A stretch of DNA of 10,773 bases from an uncultured Eubacteriales bacterium (lineage in GTDB: Bacteria > Bacillota > Clostridia > Oscillospirales > Butyricicoccaceae): the NCBI GenBank assembly GCA_910586105.1, contig CAJUGU010000130.1, positions 1-10,773 of the forward strand. The letters run 5' to 3'. Below, piece by piece: positions 1 to 6,796 of this stretch; within the stretch, counting starts at the first letter, position 1, and each line of letters starts with the position of its first letter. The position numbers were made by a program, and so were the translations under genes. The notes beneath the pieces are model-generated. The model did no database searches. It was not told the origin of the DNA and saw only the letters and a list, made by a program, of their open reading frames with translations.

Positions 1-129
1 GGCGGGGCGCTCCGCGTCGCCGGGGCCGCGCGCCTGCCTGCCGCCTCGCCCGGCGCGGCGGCGCTGTTCGCCGTGTTCGCAGGGATCGACGCCGCCGTGC
101 TCCGGCTGCTGCTCCCGCATCAGAAATAA
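1..129 (+). CDS. 3' end of an unidentified protein gene (partial)
   Basis: Frame 1 is open from the window edge to a TAA at 127-129 and encodes 42 residues that are Ala/Leu-rich and end in LLLPHQK. Third codon positions are almost all G or C, as in the other genes here. The stop lies directly before a strong terminator hairpin, which supports a real gene end. Frame 2 is also open but runs through the terminator, so it was not chosen. The last ~25 residues are fairly hydrophobic, possibly a membrane or buried helix. The start lies outside the window and no family can be recognised. Confidence 0.55.
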   Translation, partial: GGALRVAGAARLPAASPGAAALFAVFAGIDAAVLRLLLPHQK

Positions 130-132
130 CCC

Positions 133-164
133 GCCGCCGTGTCCCGGGACGCGGCGGCTTTTTT
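133..164 (+). terminator. Rho-independent terminator of the upstream gene
   Basis: Arms 133-145 and 146-158 are complementary over 13 positions with one G-T wobble and are followed by six T (159-164). The central cccggg would open to form the loop. It starts only 3 nt after the stop at 129, so it ends the upstream transcript. Confidence 0.9.
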
Positions 165-176
165 GCAGCCCTGTGG

Positions 177-204
177 CAGACGGGCAGAAATTTCTGCCCG
201 TCTG
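177..204. repeat. Perfect 28-bp palindrome
   Basis: The arm cagacgggcagaaa (177-190) is followed directly by its exact reverse complement (191-204). It lies between the terminator of the upstream gene and the promoter of the amidase operon. The core octamer TCTGCCCG recurs at 233-240, overlapping the proposed -35 box and the start of its spacer. It could be a second terminator-like hairpin (only a short TTT follows) or a protein-binding site; the sequence alone does not decide. Confidence 0.8.
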
Positions 205-229
205 TTTCGGAAAGTTCACAAAATAACGG

Positions 230-258
230 TTGTCTGCCCGCTCCGAGCGTAGTAAAAT
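230..258 (+). promoter_or_regulatory. Sigma-A-type promoter of the amidase operon
   Basis: TTGTCT (230-235) and TAAAAT (253-258) are separated by 17 bp, a good vegetative promoter match (4/6 and 5/6). Transcription would begin near 265, giving a leader of roughly 48 nt before the TTG start at 313. It is the only good promoter match found between the upstream terminator and the operon. Confidence 0.65.
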
Positions 259-312
259 GAATAGAGAGAGAAAGGCCGCACATATCATAGGGAAAAAAGG
301 AGACGGTGGAAA

Positions 313-1119
313 TTGAAGCTGATGGGGTTTTATGCAGCGGAGAAAAAGCACGGCAGCAGGTCGAAAAAACGCAAAAAACGGAATTTTCGGCCGTTTTTGG
401 TGCTGGCAATCGTGCTGTTCCTGCTCGGCGTGCTGATTTGGGCGGTCTGCGCGGCGCTGGACTGGTGGGATTCCCGCGTGACCAACCCGGTCGAACTGGA
501 ATATATCGGGGATATCCCGATCTACGAGCAGTACATCCTGGAGGGGAGCCCGTCAAGGCCGGGATCAAAGCGGCTGGTCGAATGGATCGTGATCCATGAA
601 ACGGATAATTTCCGGGCGGGGGCGGATGCGGAAGCGCACGCGGCGTTCCTGTCGAACCTGGGCGAAGAGGACGACCCGCGTTCGTGGCACTATACGGTAG
701 ACGACCACCAGATCTACCATCATTTGCCAGACGACGAAGCGGCCTATCACGCGTCGGATAAGCTCAACCCGCACGGCGGCAACCTCAATGGCATCGGCAT
801 CGAAATGTGCGTCAACGAGGACGGCGACTATGAACAGACGCTGGAAAACACCGTCCAGCTGACGGCGAAGCTGCTGCTGGAATACAACCTGCGGGTCGGC
901 GACATCCAGACCCACCAGCATTTTTCGCCGACCGATAAAGTGTGCCCGGCGAAGCTGTTGGAGGAAGACCGCTGGGAGGAATTCCTGGAACGGGTAGAGG
1001 TCGCGCGCAAGGAAGCCCGCGAAGCGGAACGGGAGGCAAAACGCCGCGCGCAGGAGCGGGAAGACAGCATCCTGCCCGGGTTTTTATACGATCTGATCCA
1101 TGACGAGGAGGAAGCTTAA
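313..1119 (+). CDS. Membrane-anchored N-acetylmuramoyl-L-alanine amidase (Amidase_2 family)
   Basis: Predicted zinc amidase that cleaves the bond between N-acetylmuramic acid and L-alanine in peptidoglycan. The 268-residue protein starts with a Lys/Arg-rich stretch (11-26) and one membrane helix (about 28-49), which predicts a type II anchor with the enzyme outside the cell. The amidase domain spans about 70-220. IVIHETDN gives zinc ligand His95, SWHYTVDDHQIYHHLPDD and AAYHAS match the family core, GIGIEMCVNEDG follows, and THQHFSPTDKVCP supplies the second His (201 or 203) and Cys211. The tail (about 220-268) is a charged Glu/Arg/Lys helix of unknown role. A TTG start at 313 is chosen because AGGAG (298-302) lies 10 nt before it; ATG at 322 would be 19 nt away. 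It is the first gene of the operon and its stop is 1 nt before the next start. It is a housekeeping-like wall hydrolase by sequence, not obviously a secreted toxin. Confidence 0.88.
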   Translation: MKLMGFYAAEKKHGSRSKKRKKRNFRPFLVLAIVLFLLGVLIWAVCAALDWWDSRVTNPVELEYIGDIPIYEQYILEGSPSRPGSKRLVEWIVIHETDNFRAGADAEAHAAFLSNLGEEDDPRSWHYTVDDHQIYHHLPDDEAAYHASDKLNPHGGNLNGIGIEMCVNEDGDYEQTLENTVQLTAKLLLEYNLRVGDIQTHQHFSPTDKVCPAKLLEEDRWEEFLERVEVARKEAREAEREAKRRAQEREDSILPGFLYDLIHDEEEA

Positions 1120-1120
1120 G

Positions 1121-2494
1121 ATGCAAGTGCATAAGATCGACAGTTGGCTGCTGGGCGCGATCCGGGAATCGATCGGGTTCCCCAATGTGCCATATGACCT
1201 GCGGCGGGTGAAGGTATTGGACGCGTTCGGCCCTGCCTTTGGCGATCTGCCGGATTCAAAGCATCCGCGCGATTGGCTGGAAACCGCACCGGGGGAATTC
1301 GGCCTGATCGGGGAAATGCCAAAGCTGCATACCCTGTTGTTCCCGACCGGGCGGATCCCGGGCGGCTGCCTGCACGTCAACGATTTTTCGTTTTTGAGAA
1401 AATGCCGGAAGCTGAAAAACCTCGATGTCAGCGGCACGGATTTTACCGACTGCGCCCTGCTGGCCGGGATTCCGGAGCTGCGCTCGGTCAAGCTGCCCCC
1501 GCGGGAGCAGCTGATCCATGCGGAAGCGTTGGAAGGGCTGAACGCGGCGATTACATTCGTAAAAAAGAAGTGGGAGCAGCCCGCGAAACCCTTGCAGCCG
1601 GTCGCGGCGGGAGCGCCCGCGTTCCCGGTGCTTGAGCCGCCCGCCGCGCCGCCGCGCGCTTCGGAGAAGATTGCGGCGCTCGTGGAGGAGATCCGCGCGC
1701 GGTCGGGGATCGCGGCGTACCGCCTGCGGATCGACGCCGGGCGTAAGCCCTGGCTGACCGACAGTAAATTCGGCGGCCTGCCCTATTGGGACCCGGAAAA
1801 GCCGTATCCGCTGGACGTGGTCGGCCAGCCGATGCAGCTGCTGGCGCAGCTCAATTTTGAAACGCTGGGGGTCGGGAAGCCGTACCCGTCCGGCGGGCTG
1901 CTGCAATTTTTCATCCCACAGCAGGACGACACGTTCGGCTGCCGGTTCGGCGATGAAGCGGACGATTTCCGGATCGTGTATCATGAAAGGATCGACGCGG
2001 GAGTGACCCGCGAAGCGGTGCTTGCGCTGGGGGCGCCGGAGGGGCCGTGCGGGGATTCGCCGGTGCTCGCGGAGCGCGCCGTATACGCCGAGCCGTCCAC
2101 CAGCTATATCAACGACCGCGCGCCTGCGTTTGAGGAGATCTTCGCCGCCGCCGTCAAGGCCGCGTGGGGCGAAGATTTGAATGGGGAATACTCGTTCGAT
2201 TACCTTGACGAGGATGATTACAACGAACTGTTCGAGGCGCTGATCGACACCGACGACGGCACGCTGAACGGCGGGCATTGGCTGATGGGGTATCCCGGCT
2301 TCACGCAGGAGGACCCGCGCGACGGGGACAGCCCCTATGATACGCTGCTGCTGCAAATCGACTCTGCGCACGAAGACGATCGGCGGTATTCCGTCCTGTG
2401 GGGCGACTGCGGCGTCGCGAATTTCTTCATCCGCCGCGCGGATCTGGAAAACCATGATTTCAGCGACGTGCTGTATAACTGGGACTGCTGTTGA
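1121..2494 (+). CDS. LRR-like plus YwqG/DUF1963 protein, first paralogue
   Basis: 457-residue cytosolic protein of unknown function. Residues 1-140 form an N-terminal region with a leucine-rich-repeat-like part (about 69-125: LHTLLF, LHVNDFSFLRKCRKLKNLDV, LLAGIPELRSVKLPP). A Pro/Ala-rich linker (about 151-190) follows. The C-terminal ~265 residues match the YwqG (DUF1963) family, with SKFGGLPYW, MQLLAQLNF, GGLLQFFIPQQDDTFG, MGYPGFTQEDPRD, YDTLLLQID and the closing FSDVLYNWDCC. YwqG-like proteins have a solved fold but no assigned biochemical role. ATG at 1121 is preferred over 1100 because GAGGAGG (1105-1111) lies 9 nt before it and the upstream gene stops at 1119. The next gene is its paralogue, 12 nt downstream. 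No signal peptide or membrane segment is seen. Confidence 0.85.
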   Translation: MQVHKIDSWLLGAIRESIGFPNVPYDLRRVKVLDAFGPAFGDLPDSKHPRDWLETAPGEFGLIGEMPKLHTLLFPTGRIPGGCLHVNDFSFLRKCRKLKNLDVSGTDFTDCALLAGIPELRSVKLPPREQLIHAEALEGLNAAITFVKKKWEQPAKPLQPVAAGAPAFPVLEPPAAPPRASEKIAALVEEIRARSGIAAYRLRIDAGRKPWLTDSKFGGLPYWDPEKPYPLDVVGQPMQLLAQLNFETLGVGKPYPSGGLLQFFIPQQDDTFGCRFGDEADDFRIVYHERIDAGVTREAVLALGAPEGPCGDSPVLAERAVYAEPSTSYINDRAPAFEEIFAAAVKAAWGEDLNGEYSFDYLDEDDYNELFEALIDTDDGTLNGGHWLMGYPGFTQEDPRDGDSPYDTLLLQIDSAHEDDRRYSVLWGDCGVANFFIRRADLENHDFSDVLYNWDCC

Positions 2495-2506
2495 AAGGAG
2501 AGGACG

Positions 2507-4015
2507 ATGGACAAGCGTAAGATCGACCATTTTCTGCTGGGCGCGATCCGGAAAGAAATCGGTATGCCGAGCGTCCGCTACGACCTGACCCGCATCAAAA
2601 AGCTGGAACGGTTCGACTTCCCGGTCGATACCGCCTGCTTCAACCCGGTCGAATGGCTGCTGGTGGAGGCGGGCGACTACGACCTGATCGGCGATATGCC
2701 GAACCTGCACACGCTGCTGTTCAGCCCGGCCCAGCCCTTTGAACGGCAGGCGCTGGGCAGGCTCCGGGTGAACGATTTTTCGTTCCTGCGCCGGTGCAAA
2801 AAGCTGAAGCGGCTGGACGTATCCGCGACCAATTTCAGCGACTGCCGCCTGCTGCTCGAGCTGCCCGCGCTGAAAAGCGCCGTTTTGCCGCCGCGTTCGC
2901 AGCTCACGTATCCGGAAGTGCTCGAACAGGGCGGGCTTTCTGCCAAGGTGCGCGTGACCCCGGAGCCTACGATACCGGTCCGGGATGTAAAGCCGCCGGA
3001 GCCGGAGCGCCCGCAATTCATCCCCATGCCGCCCGGCGGGGAGGCGGACATCGTCCTGCCCAAGCCGGATTGGCGGAACCCGAAGCCCGCGCCGCAGGCG
3101 GCGGCAAAACCCACGCCGAAGGCAGGCGCGGCGGCAGAGCCGCTGCAAAGCTGGAACGAAGAAGCGGCGCGATCCCGCGAAGTGAAAAAGGCGCCGAATG
3201 CGATGATCAAGAAGCTGGTGGAGCGTTACAAGGAGCGCACGGCGCAGAAGGCGTATTCCCTTACGATCCAGCCGGAAGCGGCGCCGACCCTTTTCGACAG
3301 CAAGCTGGGTGGCCTGCCGTATTGGCCGCAGGACAAGCCCGTGCCGGTCGACCGCAGCGGCAATCCCATGATGCTGCTGGCGCAGGTCAATTTTGACGAA
3401 GCGCCGACGGCTGCGCCGCTCCCGACAAAGGGGATGCTGCAATTTTTCATCCCACAGGACGACGACACGTTCGGCGCGTCGTTCGGTGAAGGGCAGGGCA
3501 ATTTCCGGGTGGTCTATCATGAAACGATCGACCGGAGCGCGACCCGCGAACAGGTCGCGGCGCTGGGCATACCGGACAGCGCGGACGAGGCGTATGCCTA
3601 TTTTACGCCGGTATTTCGGGAATGCGTGCTGAAAGTTGAAGCGGCGGAAAGTTATATGCCGCTCATTACGGACGGCGCGGATGCGATCGCCAAGGACATT
3701 GCGCGCGAGCTGGGGATGGAACTGCCCAACAAGCCGCTGTATCAGGCGCTTACCAGAGGAGAACGCGACTACCTGTGGGACAACGTGCCAGAAGGGCGGC
3801 ACTGGATGCTGGGATATCCGTATTTTACGCAGTACGATCCCCGCGATGAGAACAGCCCGTATGATACGTTGCTGTTACAGATCGACACCGACGGCGCGGG
3901 AAAGGCCGACTACGTGATGTGGGGCGACGCAGGCGTCGGCAATTTCTTCATCAACCATGAAAAGCTGGAACGGCTGGATTTCAGCGACGTACTTTATACC
4001 TGGGATTGCTGCTGA
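2507..4015 (+). CDS. LRR-like plus YwqG/DUF1963 protein, second paralogue
   Basis: 502-residue paralogue of the preceding gene with the same architecture. The N-terminal domain (1-148) contains LLGAIRKEIGMPSVRYDL, LIGDMPNLHTLLF and the leucine-rich-like block RVNDFSFLRRCKKLKRLDV. The linker (about 149-232) is much longer than in the first copy and very Pro/Ala/Lys-rich, likely disordered. The YwqG/DUF1963 domain (about 233-502) contains SKLGGLPYWPQDKP, MMLLAQVNF, MLQFFIPQDDDTFG, LGYPYFTQYDPRDENSPYD, LLLQIDTDG and the same ending DFSDVLYTWDCC. AAAGGAG at 2494-2500 overlaps the stop of the first copy and sits 6 nt before ATG 2507, so the genes are co-transcribed. Function unknown. The pair most likely arose by tandem duplication. 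Confidence 0.86.
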   Translation: MDKRKIDHFLLGAIRKEIGMPSVRYDLTRIKKLERFDFPVDTACFNPVEWLLVEAGDYDLIGDMPNLHTLLFSPAQPFERQALGRLRVNDFSFLRRCKKLKRLDVSATNFSDCRLLLELPALKSAVLPPRSQLTYPEVLEQGGLSAKVRVTPEPTIPVRDVKPPEPERPQFIPMPPGGEADIVLPKPDWRNPKPAPQAAAKPTPKAGAAAEPLQSWNEEAARSREVKKAPNAMIKKLVERYKERTAQKAYSLTIQPEAAPTLFDSKLGGLPYWPQDKPVPVDRSGNPMMLLAQVNFDEAPTAAPLPTKGMLQFFIPQDDDTFGASFGEGQGNFRVVYHETIDRSATREQVAALGIPDSADEAYAYFTPVFRECVLKVEAAESYMPLITDGADAIAKDIARELGMELPNKPLYQALTRGERDYLWDNVPEGRHWMLGYPYFTQYDPRDENSPYDTLLLQIDTDGAGKADYVMWGDAGVGNFFINHEKLERLDFSDVLYTWDCC

Positions 4016-4040
4016 TCCCAAACGTCAGGGAGGGGAAACC

Positions 4041-4415
4041 ATGAAGCGTGAATTGGGGATTGCGAGCTGCGGGCTTGCGTGCTGCCTGTGCTCGGAAAAC
4101 ACAGTATGCAAAGGCTGTCAGGTGGAGGCGCACGAAGGCCCGGAGCGCTGCGAAAACCGGGATTGCTGCGCCGAAAAAGGGCTTTCGCATTGCAGCGCTT
4201 GCGAAGCGGACTGCCGGAAGGGCCTGCTGGCGAAGATCAAGCCGTATGCGTTCACCCAGTTCGTGAAACGGTATGGCGAGGCGCAGCTGCTGGACTGCCT
4301 TGCGGCGAACGAACAAAAGGGCGTGGTCTACCATCGGGAAGGCATCTTCGGCGATTATGACGCGTTCGACGATGTCGAAGCATTGATCGAATTCATCCGG
4401 ACCGGCGTCCGTTAA
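4041..4415 (+). CDS. Small cysteine-rich DUF3795 protein
   Basis: 124-residue protein with 13 cysteines, 12 of them in the first 58 residues (ASCGLACCLCSENTVCKGC, then C37, C42, C43, C51, C54, C58). The opening CGLxCxxC pattern and the KGLLAKIKPYAFTQFVKRYG segment fit the DUF3795 family, whose function is not known. The spacing suggests bound zinc or an iron-sulfur cluster, an inference from sequence only. The C-terminal part (about 60-124) is cysteine-poor and ends with FDDVEALIEFIRTG. ATG 4041 is chosen because AGGGAGGGG (4027-4035) directly precedes it. An in-frame upstream start at 3957 would overlap the DUF1963 gene. It lies 25 nt after that gene and is the last member of the operon. Confidence 0.85.
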   Translation: MKRELGIASCGLACCLCSENTVCKGCQVEAHEGPERCENRDCCAEKGLSHCSACEADCRKGLLAKIKPYAFTQFVKRYGEAQLLDCLAANEQKGVVYHREGIFGDYDAFDDVEALIEFIRTGVR

Positions 4416-4446
4416 GGCGCGGCGCGCTTTTGTAAAGCAGGCAGAA

Positions 4447-4495
4447 AAAGGGTCTGTCACAAAATGATCGAAAACCATTTTGTGACAGACCCTTT
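4447..4495. terminator. Bidirectional terminator: 20-bp perfect inverted repeat
   Basis: Arms 4447-4466 and 4476-4495 are exact reverse complements with a 9-nt loop (atcgaaaac). The outer sequence gives a short T-rich tail on the plus strand and five T on the minus strand. It lies between two convergent genes (stops at 4415 plus and 4544 minus), as expected for a shared terminator. The GGGTCTGTCACAAAA-type ends also resemble termini seen on some insertion sequences, so descent from a small mobile repeat is possible. Confidence 0.8.
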
Positions 4496-4543
4496 ATTCC
4501 GCACGGTTCGATGTTGCTGCGGTTGGCAGGGACGGGACTGGCG

Positions 4544-5014
4544 TCAGCCCGCCGCGCATCCCAATGCGGTGAGCGCTTTCAGCGTGCCGTCCATATTTTC
4601 CTTGTGCCAGTTTTTATACCCGCCGACGTACTGGGTCGCGTGCAGCCCGGATGTACGCAGGTCGCTCAGCTCCTTTTGCTGAGCGGACAGCCGGATCGTG
4701 TCCTCGCCGGTGCGGATGGTGATAATGGTGTTCAGCAGGTCGTCCGCCAGTTCGACCGAACGGATGTCATGATAAGGCAGCACCAGCGACGCGTCCTTTT
4801 GCAGGACGGCCCACATCGGGTCGAAGGGAAAGAGGAGCAGTTCGTTTTTGCACAGCTGGAGCACGCACATTTCGCATTTTACGAAAGAATTGAAAAACGA
4901 TACGATCTTGCCGCTGAGGTTGTCCGGGGCGGGCTGGACGATGATACAGCGGCCTTCCAGCGGTTCAAATCCGGCATCCCGGGCAAACTGTTTGATTTTA
5001 TTTTCGTGTGCCAT
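4544..5014 (-). CDS. Hypothetical protein, possible PH-like domain
   Basis: 156-residue soluble protein of unknown function. ATG at 5014 is chosen because AGGAGG (5029-5024 on the minus strand) lies 9 nt upstream; longer in-frame versions lack such a site. Residues 1-30 (FARDAGFEPLEGRCIIVQ) are followed by a beta-rich middle: KCEMCVLQLCKNELLLFPF, then LVLPYHDIRSVELADDLLN, then IITIRTGEDTIRLSAQQ. This alternation, with a hydrophobic strand leading to YxxIRSVE, resembles small bacterial PH-like domains; this is a pattern impression, not a firm family match. The C-terminus (TQYVGGYKNWHKENMDGTLKAL) is helical and polar. It has its own probable promoter, converges on the DUF3795 operon, and is not close enough to the transporter genes to form an obvious operon with them. 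Confidence 0.7.
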   Translation of the reverse strand: MAHENKIKQFARDAGFEPLEGRCIIVQPAPDNLSGKIVSFFNSFVKCEMCVLQLCKNELLLFPFDPMWAVLQKDASLVLPYHDIRSVELADDLLNTIITIRTGEDTIRLSAQQKELSDLRTSGLHATQYVGGYKNWHKENMDGTLKALTALGCAAG

Positions 5015-5117
5015 GATGTATTGCCTCCTGTCAGAGCGTTGATTTTCGTGGTTCCATGCAGGCGGGCGGGAGCAGCGGCCGGATACGCAGGCCGGTTTCG
5101 CCCTGTCTGCGGAAGCA

Positions 5118-5126
5118 ATCATACCA
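5118..5126 (-). promoter_or_regulatory. Extended -10 promoter for the PH-like gene
   Basis: On the minus strand this reads TGGTATGAT, a TGn-extended -10 box (TATGAT). No clear -35 box is seen at the right distance, which extended -10 promoters can tolerate. Transcription would start near 5111, giving a leader of about 97 nt. The rest of the 5015-5228 gap shows only a 12-bp palindrome, CGTTCCGGAACG (5171-5182), and no clear terminator for the transporter operon. Confidence 0.4.
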
Positions 5127-5228
5127 TAGTCCGGACGTATCCGTGGGCGTTTTTCCTAAACGGCGCGGATCGTTCCGGAACGGCAGAGCCGGAAGCAATG
5201 GCGTTTGGACGGTTGGCCGCCCGTCGGC

Positions 5229-6023
5229 TCATGACCCGCCGTTTTGATTGAAGCGGCTCAGGAACAGGCGGATGCGTTCGCCCGCCTGATCGCTGAAGAC
5301 TTCGTCGGGCGCGCCCTCCTCGGCGATCACGCCCTCGTCCATGAAGATTACGCGGTCGGCTACGTCGTGCGCGAACGCCATTTCATGGGTCACGATCACC
5401 ATCGTCATGTGCTGGTCGGCAAGCTCGCGGATCACGGCGAGTACCTCGCCGGTCAGTTCGGGGTCGAGCGCGGAGGTCGGTTCGTCAAAGCATAAAATAT
5501 CGGGCTGGAGCGCCAGCGCCCGCGCGATCGCTACGCGCTGCTGCTGCCCGCCCGAAAGCTGGTGGGGATAATTCCCCGCGCGGTTGGACAGGCTCATTTT
5601 GTCCAGCAGCGCCCGCGCCTCGGCCTCGATCTCCTCGTGAATCCGTTTTTTGTTGGTCTTATAATCGGGCTGGCCTTTGGCCAGCAGCTCGCGCGCGAGC
5701 ATGACGTTTTCCAGCGCGGTATACTGCGGGAACAGGTTGAAGGACTGGAAGACCATGCCGAAATGCAGCCGGCTCCGGCGGATTTCCGCATCGCTCAGCG
5801 CGGCGTGCGAGGCCGCGTCGAACAGCGTTTCGCCGTTCACGGAGATCGTGCCGGTATCCGGCGTTTCCAGAAAGTTCAGGCAGCGGAGCAGCGTCGTCTT
5901 GCCGGAGCCCGACGAGCCGATGATCGCCAGCGCCTGCCCGCGTTCGAGCGAAAAGCTGATGCCCCTGAGCACCTCGGTGCGCCCGAAGCTCTTGGTGATG
6001 TCCCTGACTTCTAAAATAGGCAT
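5229..6023 (-). CDS. Polar amino acid ABC transporter ATP-binding protein (GlnQ type)
   Basis: 264-residue ATPase that powers amino acid import from the cytoplasmic face of the membrane. All motifs are present: Walker A GSSGSGKTT (36-44), Q-loop Gln92 in MVFQSFNLFP, signature LSGGQQQR (155-162), Walker B ILCFDEPTSALD (175-186), and H-loop His212 in VTHE. Length and motif spelling fit the GlnQ/HisP/ArtP class. ATG at 6023 is supported by AAGGAG (6038-6033 on the minus strand) 9 nt upstream; that site overlaps the stop codon of the permease gene, so translation is likely coupled. It is the last gene of the lipoprotein-permease-ATPase operon. The substrate within the amino acid class cannot be read from the ATPase. 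Confidence 0.95.
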   Translation of the reverse strand: MPILEVRDITKSFGRTEVLRGISFSLERGQALAIIGSSGSGKTTLLRCLNFLETPDTGTISVNGETLFDAASHAALSDAEIRRSRLHFGMVFQSFNLFPQYTALENVMLARELLAKGQPDYKTNKKRIHEEIEAEARALLDKMSLSNRAGNYPHQLSGGQQQRVAIARALALQPDILCFDEPTSALDPELTGEVLAVIRELADQHMTMVIVTHEMAFAHDVADRVIFMDEGVIAEEGAPDEVFSDQAGERIRLFLSRFNQNGGS

Positions 6024-6036
6024 ATGCGGTGGCTCC

Positions 6037-6678
6037 TTACTTAAAATAATCGAGACGGCGCTCTAAGTAACCAAACAGGATGGTGAGCAGGCCGTTGAAG
6101 ACCAGATAAAACACCGCCGTGTAGAACAGCGGCCAGATGATGCCCGCGCTTTTGATATACGCCTGCCCGTTCCAGATAATCTCGTACACCGAGATGACAC
6201 GCGCGAGGGCGGTATCCTTGATGAGGGTGATCGTCTCGTTGCCGAGCGGCGGGATGACGCGCTTGATTACCTGCAAAAGCGTGACCCGGAAAAAGATTTG
6301 CGTCTTCGTCATGCCCAGCACCTGCCCGGCCTCGTACTGCCCGCGGGGGATCGACTGGATACCGCCGCGGAAAATCTCCGAGAAATAACAGGCGTAGTTG
6401 ATAACGAAGCCGATCAGCGCCGCGGTGAAGCGCGGCAGCAGGCTGCCGCCCCAGAGCAGTCCGGGGCCGTAGAAGATGATCAGCAGCTGAAGCATGAGAG
6501 GCGTGCCGCGGATCACCCAGACCACGAGGTTGGTAAGCACCCGCAGCGGGGGAAACCTTGACATGGAACCGAAGCTGACGATCAGCCCTAACGGGAGCGC
6601 GAACAGCAGCGTCAGCGCGAACAGCTCGATCGACTTGCCAAAGCCCTGGAGCAGGGAGAGTGTGACAGACCAGAACAT
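6037..6678 (-). CDS. Polar amino acid ABC transporter permease (HisM/GlnP type)
   Basis: 213-residue integral membrane protein forming the channel of the importer. Only one permease is present, so it probably works as a homodimer. Hydrophobic segments lie near 17-37, 47-70, 84-100 and 165-205. WVIRGTPLMLQLL (54-66) is the typical HisM/GlnP motif, and the EAA coupling loop spans about 101-123 (EIFRGGIQSIPRGQYEAG). IKDTALARVISVYEI near the C-terminus is also typical. ATG 6678 is preferred over an in-frame TTG at 6696 because GGAAAGG (6694-6688 on the minus strand) lies 9 nt before the ATG, while no site precedes the TTG. It follows the binding protein gene after 118 nt and precedes the ATPase gene by 13 nt. 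Confidence 0.93.
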   Translation of the reverse strand: MFWSVTLSLLQGFGKSIELFALTLLFALPLGLIVSFGSMSRFPPLRVLTNLVVWVIRGTPLMLQLLIIFYGPGLLWGGSLLPRFTAALIGFVINYACYFSEIFRGGIQSIPRGQYEAGQVLGMTKTQIFFRVTLLQVIKRVIPPLGNETITLIKDTALARVISVYEIIWNGQAYIKSAGIIWPLFYTAVFYLVFNGLLTILFGYLERRLDYFK

Positions 6679-6752
6679 AAAACGAAACCTTTCCAAAATT
6701 CAGATGGTTAGCCCGCCGGGGGACGGGGCAGGGGATCTCCCGATAGGTGAAA

Positions 6753-6779
6753 GCAGAGGGCGGTGTCCCCGTCCTCTGC
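6753..6779 (-). promoter_or_regulatory. Stem-loop between binding protein and permease genes
   Basis: Arms gcagagg and cctctgc, extended by cgg/ccg after one mismatch in the minus-strand RNA, form a hairpin 17 nt after the stop of the lipoprotein gene. No strong T-run follows, so full termination is unlikely. Such hairpins commonly protect the upstream mRNA or reduce read-through so that binding protein exceeds permease. This role is inferred. Confidence 0.5.
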
Positions 6780-6796
6780 CAGATGATGAAAATGCG

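Noticed and set aside
306..599. Overlapping GTG-started frame at the beginning of the amidase gene
   Set aside because: It is out of frame with the amidase, lacks motifs and ends inside the amidase domain.
1256..3802. Very long minus-strand open frame (848 codons) opposite the two DUF1963 genes
   Set aside because: It mirrors GC-rich plus-strand codons, is rich in Arg/Leu/Val/Gln without any recognisable motif, has no ribosome binding site, and both plus-strand genes have clear family motifs and sites.
5171..5182. CGTTCCGGAACG palindrome as terminator of the importer operon
   Set aside because: It is short and not followed by a T-run on the minus strand, so termination there is not supported.
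6661..6671. tgtgacagacc also occurs in the 4447-4495 inverted repeat
   Set aside because: Here it lies within the permease coding sequence and lacks the inverted partner; an 11-bp match is likely coincidence.
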